A DNA stretch of 64,000 nt from Pseudomonadota bacterium (GTDB lineage: Bacteria; Pseudomonadota; Alphaproteobacteria; Caulobacterales; Caulobacteraceae). The notes below the pieces were generated by a model, which saw only the letters and a list, made by a program, of their open reading frames with translations, was not told where the DNA came from and ran no database searches. The position numbers and the translations under genes are program-made. The DNA lies in assembly GCA_023390245.1 (NCBI GenBank), contig JAEWDF010000064.1, positions 1-64,000 on the forward strand. The letters are read 5' to 3'. Position 1 is the stretch's first letter. Each line of letters starts with the position of its first letter. Below, one piece after another: positions 40,957 through 49,781 of the stretch.

Positions 40957-41616
40957 ATGGCTCGCACCCGCGAACAACTGGCCGAACGCGCCGCCAAGGA
41001 GCTGCAGGACGGCTTCTACGTGAACCTGGGTATCGGCATTCCGACCCTGGTGGCCAACTACATCCCCGAGGGCATGACCGTGACGCTCCAGTCAGAGAAC
41101 GGCATGCTGGGCATGGGCCCCTTCCCCTATGAGGGCGAGGAGGATCCCGACCTGATCAACGCCGGCAAGCAGACGATCACCGAGATTCCGGAGTCGTCCT
41201 ATTTCAGCAGCGCCGACAGCTTCGCCATGATCCGGGGCGGCCATATCAACCTGTCGATCCTGGGCGCCATGGAGGTGGCCGAGAATGGCGACATCGCCAA
41301 CTGGATGATCCCCGGCAAGCTGGTGAAGGGCATGGGCGGCGCCATGGACCTGGTCGCCGGCGTCAGGCGCGTCGTCGTTGTCATGGACCACGCCAACAAG
41401 CACGGCCAGTCGAAGGTGCTGAAGGCCTGCACCCTGCCGCTGACGGGCGCGGGGGTGGTGGATCGCATCATCACCGACCTGTGCGTCTTCGACGTGAAGC
41501 CGGACGGATCGGGCCTGGAGCTGGTCGAACTGGTCGACGGCGTCACCCTGGACGAGGTCGCGGCCAGGACCGAGGCGGCCTACACCGTTGCCGAAAGCCT
41601 GAAGTCGGCGGCATAG
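40957..41616 (+). CDS. scoB: 3-oxoacid CoA-transferase subunit B
   Basis: The 219-aa beta subunit, carrying the catalytic Glu that forms the enzyme-CoA thioester (SENGMLGMGPFPYEG). Other family blocks are DGFYVNLGIGIPTLVANYIPEGM and GGHINLSILGAMEVAENGDIANWMIPGKLVKGMGGAMDLV. It has its own ribosome-binding site (AGAGGTGATTC) 3 bp after the RAYT stop. Because the RAYT element separates it from scoA, expression of the two subunits now depends on read-through of about 740 bp with five strong hairpins. With subunit A it activates acetoacetate for degradation of ketone bodies or PHB. Confidence 0.95.
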   Translation: MARTREQLAERAAKELQDGFYVNLGIGIPTLVANYIPEGMTVTLQSENGMLGMGPFPYEGEEDPDLINAGKQTITEIPESSYFSSADSFAMIRGGHINLSILGAMEVAENGDIANWMIPGKLVKGMGGAMDLVAGVRRVVVVMDHANKHGQSKVLKACTLPLTGAGVVDRIITDLCVFDVKPDGSGLELVELVDGVTLDEVAARTEAAYTVAESLKSAA

Positions 41617-41658
41617 TCCCCGCCGAACCGGCGGCGACGGCCGGGCGGAGGGCGACCG

Positions 41659-42489
41659 ATGGCGGCGGACGGCGCGATTCAGAGGCAGGCAAGGGGGCTG
41701 CGCCCGCTTGATCCCGAACGCGTGGCGGCCCTGCGCGCCGGGCTGGACCCGACCGCCGACTTCGCCGAGGACGCCCGCCGCGTCCTGGCCGACCTTGTCA
41801 CCCGCCTGGACGGGGAGTTGCGCGGCGGCGACCTGGCGTCCTGCCGCGAGCGGCTGGCGGAGGCCCAGGCCCGGCTCGGCGCCCTGTCCCTCGCATCTCT
41901 CCAGCCGCGCGGCTGGTTCGACAGCCGGAGCCGACGGCTCAAGACCTTCCGCCGCGCCTTCGACGCGGCCCGCCAGGATTGCGCGACGGTCGCCGCCGAT
42001 CTCGACCGCCACGACCAGGAGGCCGGCCGTCGCGACGGCGCGCTCGACGCGCTGTGGACCGGAATCCGCGACGCGGTGGCGACGCTCGACGCCCATGCGG
42101 CGGCGGCCGGCGCCTGGCTGGCCGATCAGGCCGCCGAGGATGCGCGCCTGGACGCCTTCCGCCGCCGCCTTGATGAGATCGACGCTCTGGTCGTGGCCGC
42201 CGTCCGCCGCCTGCCCCTGGCCCTCGGCGCCCGGAACGCCGCCCTGCCGTCGCGCGGCGGCCTGCGCCAGGCCGTCGAGGGCCTGGGTCGATGGAACGCC
42301 GAGTGGGCCCGCGCCCTGGGCGTCGACGGCCGCAAGCCCCGCAAGGTCGTTCCCGATCCGGACGCCTTGGCCGGAACGCGCGACGCCCTGTCCGCCGTCC
42401 TCGCGGCCGCCGACCGCGACCTGGCCGCCGACGGCGAGCGCCGCGTCGAACTCCTGGCCCGCTTGGACCGCCTGGAGACCCCGGCGTGA
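41659..42489 (+). CDS. Coiled-coil hypothetical protein
   Basis: A 276-aa cytoplasmic protein, almost wholly helical and rich in Ala, Arg, Asp and Leu, with heptad-like stretches throughout. A central WFDSRSRRLKTFRRAFDAARQD segment is the only feature that looks like a conserved motif; it recalls TelA-type toxic-anion proteins weakly, and I do not assign it. A good GGCGGAGGG ribosome-binding site lies upstream. The stop is overlapped by the GTG start of the broken DUF1801 gene, so the two were an operon. It begins 42 bp after scoB. Confidence 0.7.
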   Translation: MAADGAIQRQARGLRPLDPERVAALRAGLDPTADFAEDARRVLADLVTRLDGELRGGDLASCRERLAEAQARLGALSLASLQPRGWFDSRSRRLKTFRRAFDAARQDCATVAADLDRHDQEAGRRDGALDALWTGIRDAVATLDAHAAAAGAWLADQAAEDARLDAFRRRLDEIDALVVAAVRRLPLALGARNAALPSRGGLRQAVEGLGRWNAEWARALGVDGRKPRKVVPDPDALAGTRDALSAVLAAADRDLAADGERRVELLARLDRLETPA

Positions 42490-42733
42490 GCGACGAACCG
42501 CGCCTGCTGTCCGGCGGCAATCCGCAGATCCCCAAGGGAGAGGGCGACACGCCGGTGCAGGCCTACATCGCCGCCATGCCGGCCTGTTCAATGCCAGCCT
42601 GGAGGGCAATGTGCGCCGCGCCATCGACATCCGCGAAGGCGAGACGATCGACGAGGCGGCCTTCAAGGCCCTGATCCAGGCCGCCGTGCAGGCGAACCTG
42701 TCCAAGCCCCCGAAAAGCAGGAAGGCCGGCTGA
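42486..42733 (+). pseudogene. DUF1801 gene with internal deletion and frameshift
   Basis: The frame starting at GTG 42486 encodes the typical DUF1801 N-terminus (MSDEPRLLSGGNPQIPKGEGDTPVQAYIAAMP), then loses sense near 42580. The typical C-terminus (GLFNASLEGNVRRAIDIREGETIDEAAFKALIQAAVQANLSKPP) continues in another frame from about 42582 to the stop at 42733. Intact homologues have about 60-80 more residues in the middle, so an internal deletion with a frame change is the simplest explanation. The start overlaps the preceding stop (GTGA). A non-functional remnant is likely. Confidence 0.72.
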
Positions 42734-42739
42734 CGCGGC

Positions 42740-43378
42740 TCAGCTGTCGCCCGGTCCGGTGAAGGGCTTGTAGATCGCCTGGAAGGCGGGCGAGGCTTCG
42801 CACCGCGCATTGTGCGCGGCCAGCGCCGGCCAGGCGTCCAGGTCGATCTCGTCCCGACTCGACTCCCGCGCGTGCTGCAGCGTGCAGCCCAGGGCGATGT
42901 CGGCATGGGTCAGGGCGTCGCCCATCAGCCAGTCGCCGGACGCCTCGGCGCGCAGCGCGTCCAGCGCCTTCAGGCTGGCGGCGATCTGGGCGCGGCAGCG
43001 GGCCAGCCACAGGTCGGAGCGGACCTCGTGCAACGCCTTCTCGTAGAACAGGGCCACGATCTTGTCGGACAGGCCGGTGGCCAGCGCCGTGCGGTACAGG
43101 ATCTCGCGCCGCTCCACGCCGCCGGCGGGAATCAGCGCCTCGCCGCCGGAGGCGCGCCGCCGATCATCCAGCCAGTCCAGCGCATAGGCGCTCTCGACCA
43201 CCACCGCGCCGTCGTCCAGCACCAGGGCCGGCACGCGCCGCGCGGGGTTGTAGGCCTCGATCTTCTCGCCGTCGCCGAAGGTCGACCACGGCCGGTTCTC
43301 GAAGGCGACGCCGTACAGGGTCGCGGCGATCCCGACCCGGCGCACATAGGGCGAATCGTACTGTCCGATCAGGATCAT
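42740..43378 (-). CDS. Glutathione S-transferase family protein
   Basis: A 212-aa cytosolic GST with the N-terminal thioredoxin-like domain (QYDSPYVRRVGIAATLYGVAFENRPW..., cis-Pro in RRVPALVLDDG, glutathione-binding VVESAYALDWLDD) and a helical C-terminal domain (GDWLMGDALTHADIALGC with the N-capping TxxDIA motif). The catalytic position is Ser9 of DSPYVRR, as in many bacterial GSTs. Substrate unknown. Its stop lies 6 bp from the end of the broken DUF1801 gene, and its start 9 bp from the end of the Mla-type lipoprotein gene, so it may be the last gene of that operon. Confidence 0.9.
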   Translation of the reverse strand: MILIGQYDSPYVRRVGIAATLYGVAFENRPWSTFGDGEKIEAYNPARRVPALVLDDGAVVVESAYALDWLDDRRRASGGEALIPAGGVERREILYRTALATGLSDKIVALFYEKALHEVRSDLWLARCRAQIAASLKALDALRAEASGDWLMGDALTHADIALGCTLQHARESSRDEIDLDAWPALAAHNARCEASPAFQAIYKPFTGPGDS

Positions 43379-43387
43379 GCGCCGCCT

Positions 43388-44062
43388 CTATCGCGCGGCG
43401 GTCAGGGGAGCGGGCGCCGAGCGGACCGTCCAGTCGACGATCTGGGTGTTGATGTCGCGGGTGGCGACGTCGAAGGCGGCGACGATGGCCGAGACGCGGT
43501 TCTCCGCCGCCGGCTGCGTCACGGTGAAGACCCGCTCGACCGTGCGGCCGTCCTCGGGACGGATCGGGCCGGCGGCGCTGCGGTCGCGCTCGGGCGTGTT
43601 GCGCAACTGGGCGCGGGCGGTGATCACCACCGTCGGCGCCGCGCCCTGGCCGTCCAGATAGCGCGCCTCGAAGCTGGAGACCGTCACGCGCAGCACCAGC
43701 GGCGTGGTGCCTGGCTCGCGCCGGTCCAGCACCCGCACCTGGTCCGGCCGCGCGGCGAAGGCGGATTGGAGGCTGTCGTCGAACAGCGTCTCGGCCGGCG
43801 ACACCCAGCGCGCGCCGCCGATATAGGCCGTCTCGGTCCCCGTCACGCCCAGGATGCGGTCGTCCTTGGAGGCGTCCGGGAATTCGATGCGGCGGATCGA
43901 CACCAGCAGCGGCGCCGGCGTCTCGCCCGCCTGGGCCGGGGCGTCCATCAGGGCGCCGAAACGGTAAAGCTGCACCGGATCGGGCGTCGACAGCAGCTGG
44001 CAGCCCGCGAGGGCGATCGCCGCGCCGGCCAGGGCGGCCGTCTTCAGGGTCGAACGGATCAA
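43388..44062 (-). CDS. ABC-type transport auxiliary lipoprotein (PqiC/MlaA-assoc.)
   Basis: A 224-aa lipoprotein with lipobox IALAGC (Cys21). The mature part belongs to the ABC-type transport auxiliary lipoprotein family (PqiC-like), with the characteristic PDPVQLYRFG opening, a beta-rich core and VRVLDRREPG...LVLRVTVSSFEARY. It should sit in the outer membrane and bridge the MCE protein to it. It overlaps the mlaD-like gene by 4 nt, confirming the operon. Equivalent positions in alphaproteobacterial Mla-type operons carry the same type of lipoprotein. Confidence 0.85.
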   Translation of the reverse strand: MIRSTLKTAALAGAAIALAGCQLLSTPDPVQLYRFGALMDAPAQAGETPAPLLVSIRRIEFPDASKDDRILGVTGTETAYIGGARWVSPAETLFDDSLQSAFAARPDQVRVLDRREPGTTPLVLRVTVSSFEARYLDGQGAAPTVVITARAQLRNTPERDRSAAGPIRPEDGRTVERVFTVTQPAAENRVSAIVAAFDVATRDINTQIVDWTVRSAPAPLTAAR

Positions 44063-44997
44063 GGCTGCACCTCCAGCTCCTTGGATTGCGGACGACCGAT
44101 GAAATCGCGCGGGCTCGACCGCACGTCGTCGATCAGCGACTGCAGCGACCGCGTGGCGTCCTGCAGTTCCTCGATGGTCCGGCTCAGTTGCGGCAGGCTG
44201 GACGTGGCGAAGCTGTCCAGCGGCTGCTCCAGGCCGGTAATCGAGCGGTTGGCCGAGGCGATGGCCTGGCGGGCCTCCGCCGTGGCCTGGTTGATGTTGG
44301 CGATGGCCTGGCGGCCGTCGGTGTTGACCACCTGGCGGGCGTCGGCCGCCAGGCCCTGGTATTCCTGGACCGCGGCGTTGGCGTGGGTCACCGCCTCCTC
44401 CAGCTGCTGGAAGATGGCCTTGCGCGCCTCCAGCTCGGTCGTCAGCGCCTCGACGTTCTTCACGCTGGTCGAGAAGCTGCGGATGTTGTCGTCGGACATG
44501 ACGCGGTTGATGCGGTTCAGGGCGTCGACCGTCTGGGCCAGAACCGCTCCCGATCCGCTGAGCAGTTCGGCGATCGGCGACGGCTGGCTCTGCAGCACCG
44601 GCACGACGTTGTCGGGATACTGCTCCTTCAACAGGGCGCTGTCCGGCGCGCCGGCGGTGATCTGGATGTAGTTCAGGCCGGTGATCCCCTGCGGCTCCAG
44701 CTGGGCGCGCGAGGTCACGCGGATCGGGGTCTCGCTGTCCACGCGGATGCGGGCGACGACCTGGTCGCCACGCTTCTGGTCGATGTTTAGGTCCGTCACC
44801 TCGCCGACCCGGATGCCGTTGAAATGCACCTCGCCGCCCTCGGACAGGCCGTTGACCGGCCCATAGAAGACGATGTCGTACAGGTCGTAGTCATTGGCGA
44901 ATTGCAGGCGCGCCAGCCAGATGGTGAACACCGCCAGCGCCGCCAGCAGGGCGACGGTGGCGATGCCGACCGCGGCGTAGTGGGCGTCTCTTTCCAT
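44059..44997 (-). CDS. mlaD: MlaD family (MCE) periplasmic lipid-binding protein
   Basis: A 312-aa protein with one N-terminal membrane helix (about 8-28), an MCE domain (VFYGPVNGLSEGGEVHFNGIRVGEVTDLNI... QLEPQGITGLNYIQI) and a long coiled-coil tail with repeated NINQATAEARQAIASANRS patterns. It forms the hexameric periplasmic ring that passes phospholipids between the membranes. It is considerably longer than E. coli MlaD (183 aa), the form usual in alphaproteobacteria. It overlaps the lipoprotein gene by 4 nt and follows the ATPase gene by 13 bp. Confidence 0.9.
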   Translation of the reverse strand: MERDAHYAAVGIATVALLAALAVFTIWLARLQFANDYDLYDIVFYGPVNGLSEGGEVHFNGIRVGEVTDLNIDQKRGDQVVARIRVDSETPIRVTSRAQLEPQGITGLNYIQITAGAPDSALLKEQYPDNVVPVLQSQPSPIAELLSGSGAVLAQTVDALNRINRVMSDDNIRSFSTSVKNVEALTTELEARKAIFQQLEEAVTHANAAVQEYQGLAADARQVVNTDGRQAIANINQATAEARQAIASANRSITGLEQPLDSFATSSLPQLSRTIEELQDATRSLQSLIDDVRSSPRDFIGRPQSKELEVQP

Positions 44998-45010
44998 GCC
45001 TCGGCTCTCC

Positions 45011-45823
45011 TTACGCGGCCTTGGTGGCGGCGCGACCGCGCGGCCCCAGGAAGTATTCCTTGATCCACGGATGGTCGGAACGCTCCAGTTCCTGCACCGT
45101 GGCCTTTTCCACGACCCGCTTGTCCGCCAGCACCGCCACCTTGTCGCAGATGGCGTAGAGGCTATCGAGGTCGTGGGTGATCATGAAGACGGACAGGTCC
45201 AGGTCGTCCGACAGATTGCGGATCAACTCGTCGAACGCGGCGGCCCCGATCGGGTCCAGCCCCGCCGTCGGCTCGTCCAGGAACAGCAGTTCCGGGTCCA
45301 GCGCCAGCGCGCGCGCCAGGCCGACGCGCTTGCGCATGCCGCCCGACAGCTCGGCCGGCTTCAGGTAGAGCGAATCCGGCTTCAGCCCCACCATGGCGAC
45401 CTTCAGCTCGGCCAGCTCGTAGATGGTGTCCTTCGGCAGCCGGGTGTGCTCGACCAGCGGCGAGGCCACGTTCTCCAGCACGTTCAGCGAGGAGAACAGC
45501 GCGCCCTGCTGGAACAGCACGCCGGTCCGGCGCTCGATGTCGGCCGCCTGAGCCCCGGTCAGGTCGGCCCGGTCGTGGCCCAGCAGACGGATGGTCCCGC
45601 CGTCGGGCTCCTTCAGGCCGATGATGGTGTTCAGCAGCACGGTCTTGCCCGTGCCAGACCCCCCGACCACGCCCAGCACCTCGCCCCGCTCCAGGTCGAG
45701 GTCCAGGTTCTCGTGGATGACCCGGTCGCCGAACTGGCTGAGCAGGCCGCGCACCTCGATCAGCGTCTCGGGCGCGTCGTTGGCGGGGCTGGGGTCGGCG
45801 GACGGGGAACGGGAGTCGGTCAT
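45011..45823 (-). CDS. mlaF: ABC transporter ATPase, MlaF type
   Basis: A 270-aa cytosolic ATPase of the retrograde or anterograde phospholipid transporter. Walker A is GGSGTGKTVLLNTIIG (after LLSQFGDRVIHENLDLDLERGEVLGVV), the Q-loop VLFQQGALFSS, the signature LSGGMRKRVGLARALALDPELLFLDEPTAGLDPIGAAAF, and the switch His in MITHDLDS. It has a Pro/Ser/Asp-rich N-terminal extension. Its start overlaps the permease stop by 4 nt (ATGA), so the order is permease, ATPase, MCE protein, lipoprotein. Confidence 0.95.
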   Translation of the reverse strand: MTDSRSPSADPSPANDAPETLIEVRGLLSQFGDRVIHENLDLDLERGEVLGVVGGSGTGKTVLLNTIIGLKEPDGGTIRLLGHDRADLTGAQAADIERRTGVLFQQGALFSSLNVLENVASPLVEHTRLPKDTIYELAELKVAMVGLKPDSLYLKPAELSGGMRKRVGLARALALDPELLFLDEPTAGLDPIGAAAFDELIRNLSDDLDLSVFMITHDLDSLYAICDKVAVLADKRVVEKATVQELERSDHPWIKEYFLGPRGRAATKAA

Positions 45824-46938
45824 ATGTCCAGCTCCAGAAAGATCAGGGCGAAAACCGCGTCCAGGAAGATGATGGCGAAGATGGCCTGCACCACCGCCGC
45901 CGTCACGCGCCGGCCCAGGCTCTCCACGTCGCCCGCCACGGCCATGCCCTGGCGGCAGCCGATGGCGGCGATGATCAGGGCGAAGATCGGCGCCTTCACC
46001 AGGCCGACCATCATGTGCTGGGCCATCGTCCCGTCCTCCAGCAGGCGCTGGAAGAAGAAGGCCGGCCCCAGGTTCAGTGAACTCCAGCACACGATCAACC
46101 CGCCGAACAGCCCGCCCAGCATGCCCAGGAAGGTCAGCAGCGGCAGCATGACGACCAGGGCCGACAGGCGCGGGATGACCAGGGCCTGGAACGGGTTGAC
46201 GCCCATCACCTGCATGGCGTCGACCTCCTGGTTCATCCGCATGGAGCCGATCTCGGCCGCGAAGGAGGAGGCCGAGCGGCCCGCCAGCAGCACGGCGGCG
46301 ATGACCACCGCGAATTCCCGGAACACGGCCACGCCGATCAACTGCACCGCGAAGACCTGGGCGCCGAAGTCGGTCAGCAGGTCGGCGCCGATGAAGGCCA
46401 CCACCGCGCCGATGAAAAAGTTGGTGACCATGACGATCGGAATGGCGTCCAGGCCGGACCGCTCCGCCTGGCTGACCCACGCCGGCCAGCGGATCGCGCG
46501 AGGATGCCTGGCCGCCTCGACCACCGCCAGCATCAGCCGGCCCAGGAAGGCGAAGGACAGCAGCGCCTCCCCGCCGAAGTCGTAGACCCCCCGGCCGATC
46601 TTGGCGAAGGTGCGGGTGAAGGCGTCGGCGCGTCGGGGCGGGGCGGTGGTCTTGCGCTCCAGCGCCTCGATCATCTTGTAGACGCGGCCCGCCTCGGGAC
46701 GGCGCTTCCAGGCGTCCTTCGGCACGCGCCCACCCGAGGCCTTGACCAGGGCCAGGGCCCCGGCCGTGTCGAACTTCCCCAGTTCGGAAGTATCGACGCT
46801 GCGGATCGGGCGGCCGTCCAGGTCGCGGTCCAGCCGGCGCGGCGTGCGGCCCAGGGCGGTGGTCGTCCAGTCGCCGGTCAGGCGCAGCGTGGCGCCGTCC
46901 TTCCCTCCGTCCTGGATTTCGTAGTCCGCCCCGCTCAT
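45820..46938 (-). CDS. mlaE: MlaE-type permease with N-terminal STAS-like domain
   Basis: A 372-aa membrane subunit of the Mla-type lipid transporter. Residues 1-95 resemble a STAS domain (SVDTSELGKFDTAGALALVKASGG), replacing separate MlaB; the rest is the MlaE permease: VSQAERSGLDAIPIVMVTNFFIGAVVAF, FREFAVVIAAVLLAGRSASSFAAEIGSMRMNQEVDAM (the coupling helix with EVDAM) and VVMLPLLTFLGMLGGL. Start 46938 (MSGADYEI) was chosen because the 19 residues upstream are not conserved in character. First gene of the operon. Confidence 0.94.
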   Translation of the reverse strand: MSGADYEIQDGGKDGATLRLTGDWTTTALGRTPRRLDRDLDGRPIRSVDTSELGKFDTAGALALVKASGGRVPKDAWKRRPEAGRVYKMIEALERKTTAPPRRADAFTRTFAKIGRGVYDFGGEALLSFAFLGRLMLAVVEAARHPRAIRWPAWVSQAERSGLDAIPIVMVTNFFIGAVVAFIGADLLTDFGAQVFAVQLIGVAVFREFAVVIAAVLLAGRSASSFAAEIGSMRMNQEVDAMQVMGVNPFQALVIPRLSALVVMLPLLTFLGMLGGLFGGLIVCWSSLNLGPAFFFQRLLEDGTMAQHMMVGLVKAPIFALIIAAIGCRQGMAVAGDVESLGRRVTAAVVQAIFAIIFLDAVFALIFLELDI

Positions 46939-47056
46939 GCGCGTCTTCTTGTCATCCCAAATGTGGCTTAACGGTGCAGCTAGGCGCCCCGGCACAACGC
47001 CGCCAGCGCGGAATCGTTCGCTGGCGTTGCAGTTTCGCAGAGGCGTGGCCTCGCCG

Positions 47057-48496
47057 CTACAGCAGGGCGCGGACGGCCCTCAGGTCCTCGACGAAGCGCG
47101 CGCGCTCGGCGGCCTTGGCCGCTGCGTCCGGAATGCGCAGCAGATAGGACGGATGCACGGTCACCATCGCCGCCGACCCGTCTCCCAGCTCGACCGGCCG
47201 TCCCCGTTCCTTGGTCACCGCGGGCTTTCGGCCCAGCACGCCCAGTCCCGCCGTCGCGCCCATGGCCAGCACCGCCCTGGGCCGCACCAGCCGCCGCTCG
47301 GCGTCCAACCACCAGCGGCAGGCCGTCACCTCTCCGGCGTTGGGCGTCTTGTGCAGCCGCCGCTTGCCGCGCGGTTCGTGCTTGAAGTGCTTCACGGCAT
47401 TGGTGACGTAGATGTCGGACCGATCGATCCCAGCCTCCTCCAGCGCCGCGTCCAGCACCCGTCCCGCCGGACCGACGAAGGGCCGGCCGGCCAGATCCTC
47501 CTGATCGCCCGGCTGTTCGCCCACGATCATCAGCCGCGCCGACCTGGGGCCCTCGCCGCACACGCCCTGGGTCGCGTCGCGCCACAGCGGGCAGCGCCGG
47601 CAAACCTCCACCCCACGTTCGACATCGGCCAGGCTGGCGGGAACGGCGTCCTGCGCCGGCCGGTCGACGCGCGGATCGCGCGCCACGGCGCGGGCGAAGC
47701 GGGCGTTCGGTTCGGGGGCGGGGGTGGCGACCATGGCCTCCATCCGAACCGCCGAGGCGGCGACCAGTTCCGGAATGACCGCCGCCTCGGGCAGGTTCTT
47801 CCAATAGCGTTTGGCCATCTCGCCCTGCATCGTCCTCACCTTCAGGCGCGCCGGGTTGAAGGTCGAGGCGTAATAGGTCTTCCAGAAGTCCTCCACCTCG
47901 TCCTCGGCGGGCGCCATGTCGCGCGTCGCCGGCGGGCCGAACCGCAACGCCGCTCCATCCCAGAAGGCGCAGCCGTCCGGCGTCAGGATCGACCAGCGCA
48001 TGGTCGTGAAGCGGCGCTGGAAGAAGGGGGCGGTCTTCTCCACCACCCGGTGCGCCGGCTCGAACCAGGCGACCCAGGCCTCGCCCGCCGCATCCTCCAC
48101 GCGCCGGAAGCGCACGAAGGCCTTCATCTTGTGCGCCGCGCGATGGATGTTCCGGACCCGCTCCAGCGCGTCGGCGACATCGGCGTCGGAGACCACCCGC
48201 ATCAGGTCCGGCTCGTCGCGCAGCCGCCACAGCAGGCGATACAGCAGGTCGAACCGGTCCGCCGACCGATGCAGGACAACATCCTGCGCCGCCTCGACGA
48301 AGGCCCTGGGCGTGGACAAGACGCCTTCGCCGATCGGGATCGCCGCCGCCGGGGCATCGAACAGGTCGCCGGCGCGCTCGGCGCCCCGGACGACGAAACG
48401 CGCCCGCGCCGGCTCGACGCCGGCCAGGCGGAAGGTCCGCGCGGCGCCGCGCCAGCCGTCGAAATCGGTCTCGCCGGAGAGTTCGGCCGTCGCCAT
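47057..48496 (-). CDS. udgX: UdgX-family uracil-DNA glycosylase fused to DUF4130
   Basis: A 479-aa fusion of an N-terminal DUF4130 domain (1-270) and a UdgX domain (285-479). UdgX removes uracil from DNA and stays covalently bound to the resulting sugar. The glycosylase shows GEQPGDQEDLAGRPFVGPAGRVLD and the insert KRRLH (378-382), in which His382 corresponds to the cross-linking His of UdgX. Cys299, Cys302 and Cys393 are candidate iron-sulfur ligands, and HPSYLLR closes the active site. It overlaps the upstream radical-SAM gene by 1 bp (TGATG), a constant partner. A DNA-repair role is established for the family. Confidence 0.92.
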   Translation of the reverse strand: MATAELSGETDFDGWRGAARTFRLAGVEPARARFVVRGAERAGDLFDAPAAAIPIGEGVLSTPRAFVEAAQDVVLHRSADRFDLLYRLLWRLRDEPDLMRVVSDADVADALERVRNIHRAAHKMKAFVRFRRVEDAAGEAWVAWFEPAHRVVEKTAPFFQRRFTTMRWSILTPDGCAFWDGAALRFGPPATRDMAPAEDEVEDFWKTYYASTFNPARLKVRTMQGEMAKRYWKNLPEAAVIPELVAASAVRMEAMVATPAPEPNARFARAVARDPRVDRPAQDAVPASLADVERGVEVCRRCPLWRDATQGVCGEGPRSARLMIVGEQPGDQEDLAGRPFVGPAGRVLDAALEEAGIDRSDIYVTNAVKHFKHEPRGKRRLHKTPNAGEVTACRWWLDAERRLVRPRAVLAMGATAGLGVLGRKPAVTKERGRPVELGDGSAAMVTVHPSYLLRIPDAAAKAAERARFVEDLRAVRALL

Positions 48497-49731
48497 CAGA
48501 ACAGGCTCAACTGCTCGGGCGCGGGCGCCAGGCGCGCCTTCAGGTCGGCGGCGTCGGTCAGCCCTCCAGGCGTCCAGTCCAGCGTCGTGATCCACGGCCG
48601 CACCTTGTCCAGCGAGCGCGTCAGTCGCGCCACGTCCTCCAGCCTCAGGGTCCGATACCGCCGGACCGAGACGATGCGATCGACGGCCCTCACGCCAAGC
48701 CCCGGCACGCGCAGCAGCCATTCGCGCGGCGCCCGGTTCACGTCGATGGGAAAGGCGGCGCGCCGGTTCAGCGCCCAGGCCAGCTTGGGGTCGACGGCCA
48801 GATCCAGCATGCCGTCGGTCGTCCCCTCCCCGATCTCCGGCGCCGAGAAGCCGTAGAAGCGCATCAGCCAGTCGGCCTGGTACAGCCGGTGCTCGCGCAT
48901 CAGCGGCGGCTTGGCCGAAGGCAGGACCGCACTGGAATCGGGAATCGGGCTGAAGGCGGAATAATAGACCCGGCGCAGGCCATAGCCGCCGTACAGAGAC
49001 GCGCTGCGGTCCAGGATCTCCGTGTCGGGCGCGCCGTCCGCGCCGACGATCAGCTGGGTGCTCTGCCCGCCCGGCGCAAAGCGCGGCGGCGGCGTGCGGT
49101 CGCGCCGAGCCGGACGCGCGGCCTCTACCTTCATCCGGACCTGGCCCATGGTCTTCTTGATCACGGCGGCGTCCTTCTGCGGCGCCAGGCGCGCCAGGGC
49201 CTCGTCGCGCGGCAGTTCGATATTGGCCGACAGCCGGTCGGCGTAGAGGCCGGCCGCCTCCACCAGCGCCGGATCGGCCTCGGGGATCAGCTTCAGGTGA
49301 ATGTAGCCGCGGAAGTCGTGGTCCTCGCGCAGCGAGCGGGCCACCCGCACCAGTTGCTCCATCGTATAGTCGCCCGACCGGATCACGCCGGACGACAGGA
49401 ACAGGCCCTCGATGTAGTTGCGCCTGTAGAAGCTCAGGGTCAGGTCGACGACCTCGCGCACCGTGAACCGCGCCCGCTCCACGTTGGAGGACGCCCGGTT
49501 GATGCAATAGGCGCAGTCGTAGATGCAGAAGTTGGTCAGCAGAACCTTCAGCAGGCTGACGCACCGCCCGTCCGGCGTATAGGCGTGGCAGATGCCCATC
49601 CCCTCGGTCGAACCGACGCCCCGGCCGCCGACCGAATCCCGCTTCGCCGATCCCGAGGAAGCGCAGGACGCGTCGTACTTCGCTGCGTCGGCCAGGATGG
49701 ACAGTTTTCGCCGCAGGTCGAGACGCGCCAT
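48496..49731 (-). CDS. Radical-SAM protein linked to UdgX (putative DNA repair)
   Basis: A 411-aa radical-SAM protein with the CxxxCxxC cluster at NFCIYDCAYC (C69, C73, C76) and a C-terminal helix-hairpin-helix DNA-binding motif (APREWLLRVPGLGVRAVDRIVSVR). It belongs to the subfamily (TIGR03916) found next to DUF4130-UdgX proteins and proposed to modify or repair DNA; the chemistry is unknown. Additional Cys at 23, 48 and 57 could hold a second cluster. Its gene is first in the two-gene operon. I see no third gene of the cassette. Confidence 0.9.
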   Translation of the reverse strand: MARLDLRRKLSILADAAKYDASCASSGSAKRDSVGGRGVGSTEGMGICHAYTPDGRCVSLLKVLLTNFCIYDCAYCINRASSNVERARFTVREVVDLTLSFYRRNYIEGLFLSSGVIRSGDYTMEQLVRVARSLREDHDFRGYIHLKLIPEADPALVEAAGLYADRLSANIELPRDEALARLAPQKDAAVIKKTMGQVRMKVEAARPARRDRTPPPRFAPGGQSTQLIVGADGAPDTEILDRSASLYGGYGLRRVYYSAFSPIPDSSAVLPSAKPPLMREHRLYQADWLMRFYGFSAPEIGEGTTDGMLDLAVDPKLAWALNRRAAFPIDVNRAPREWLLRVPGLGVRAVDRIVSVRRYRTLRLEDVARLTRSLDKVRPWITTLDWTPGGLTDAADLKARLAPAPEQLSLF

Positions 49732-49781
49732 ATGTTCATGATATGTTCCAGCCCGGTCGGCGTCCAGCGGGGCTGTTCGCC

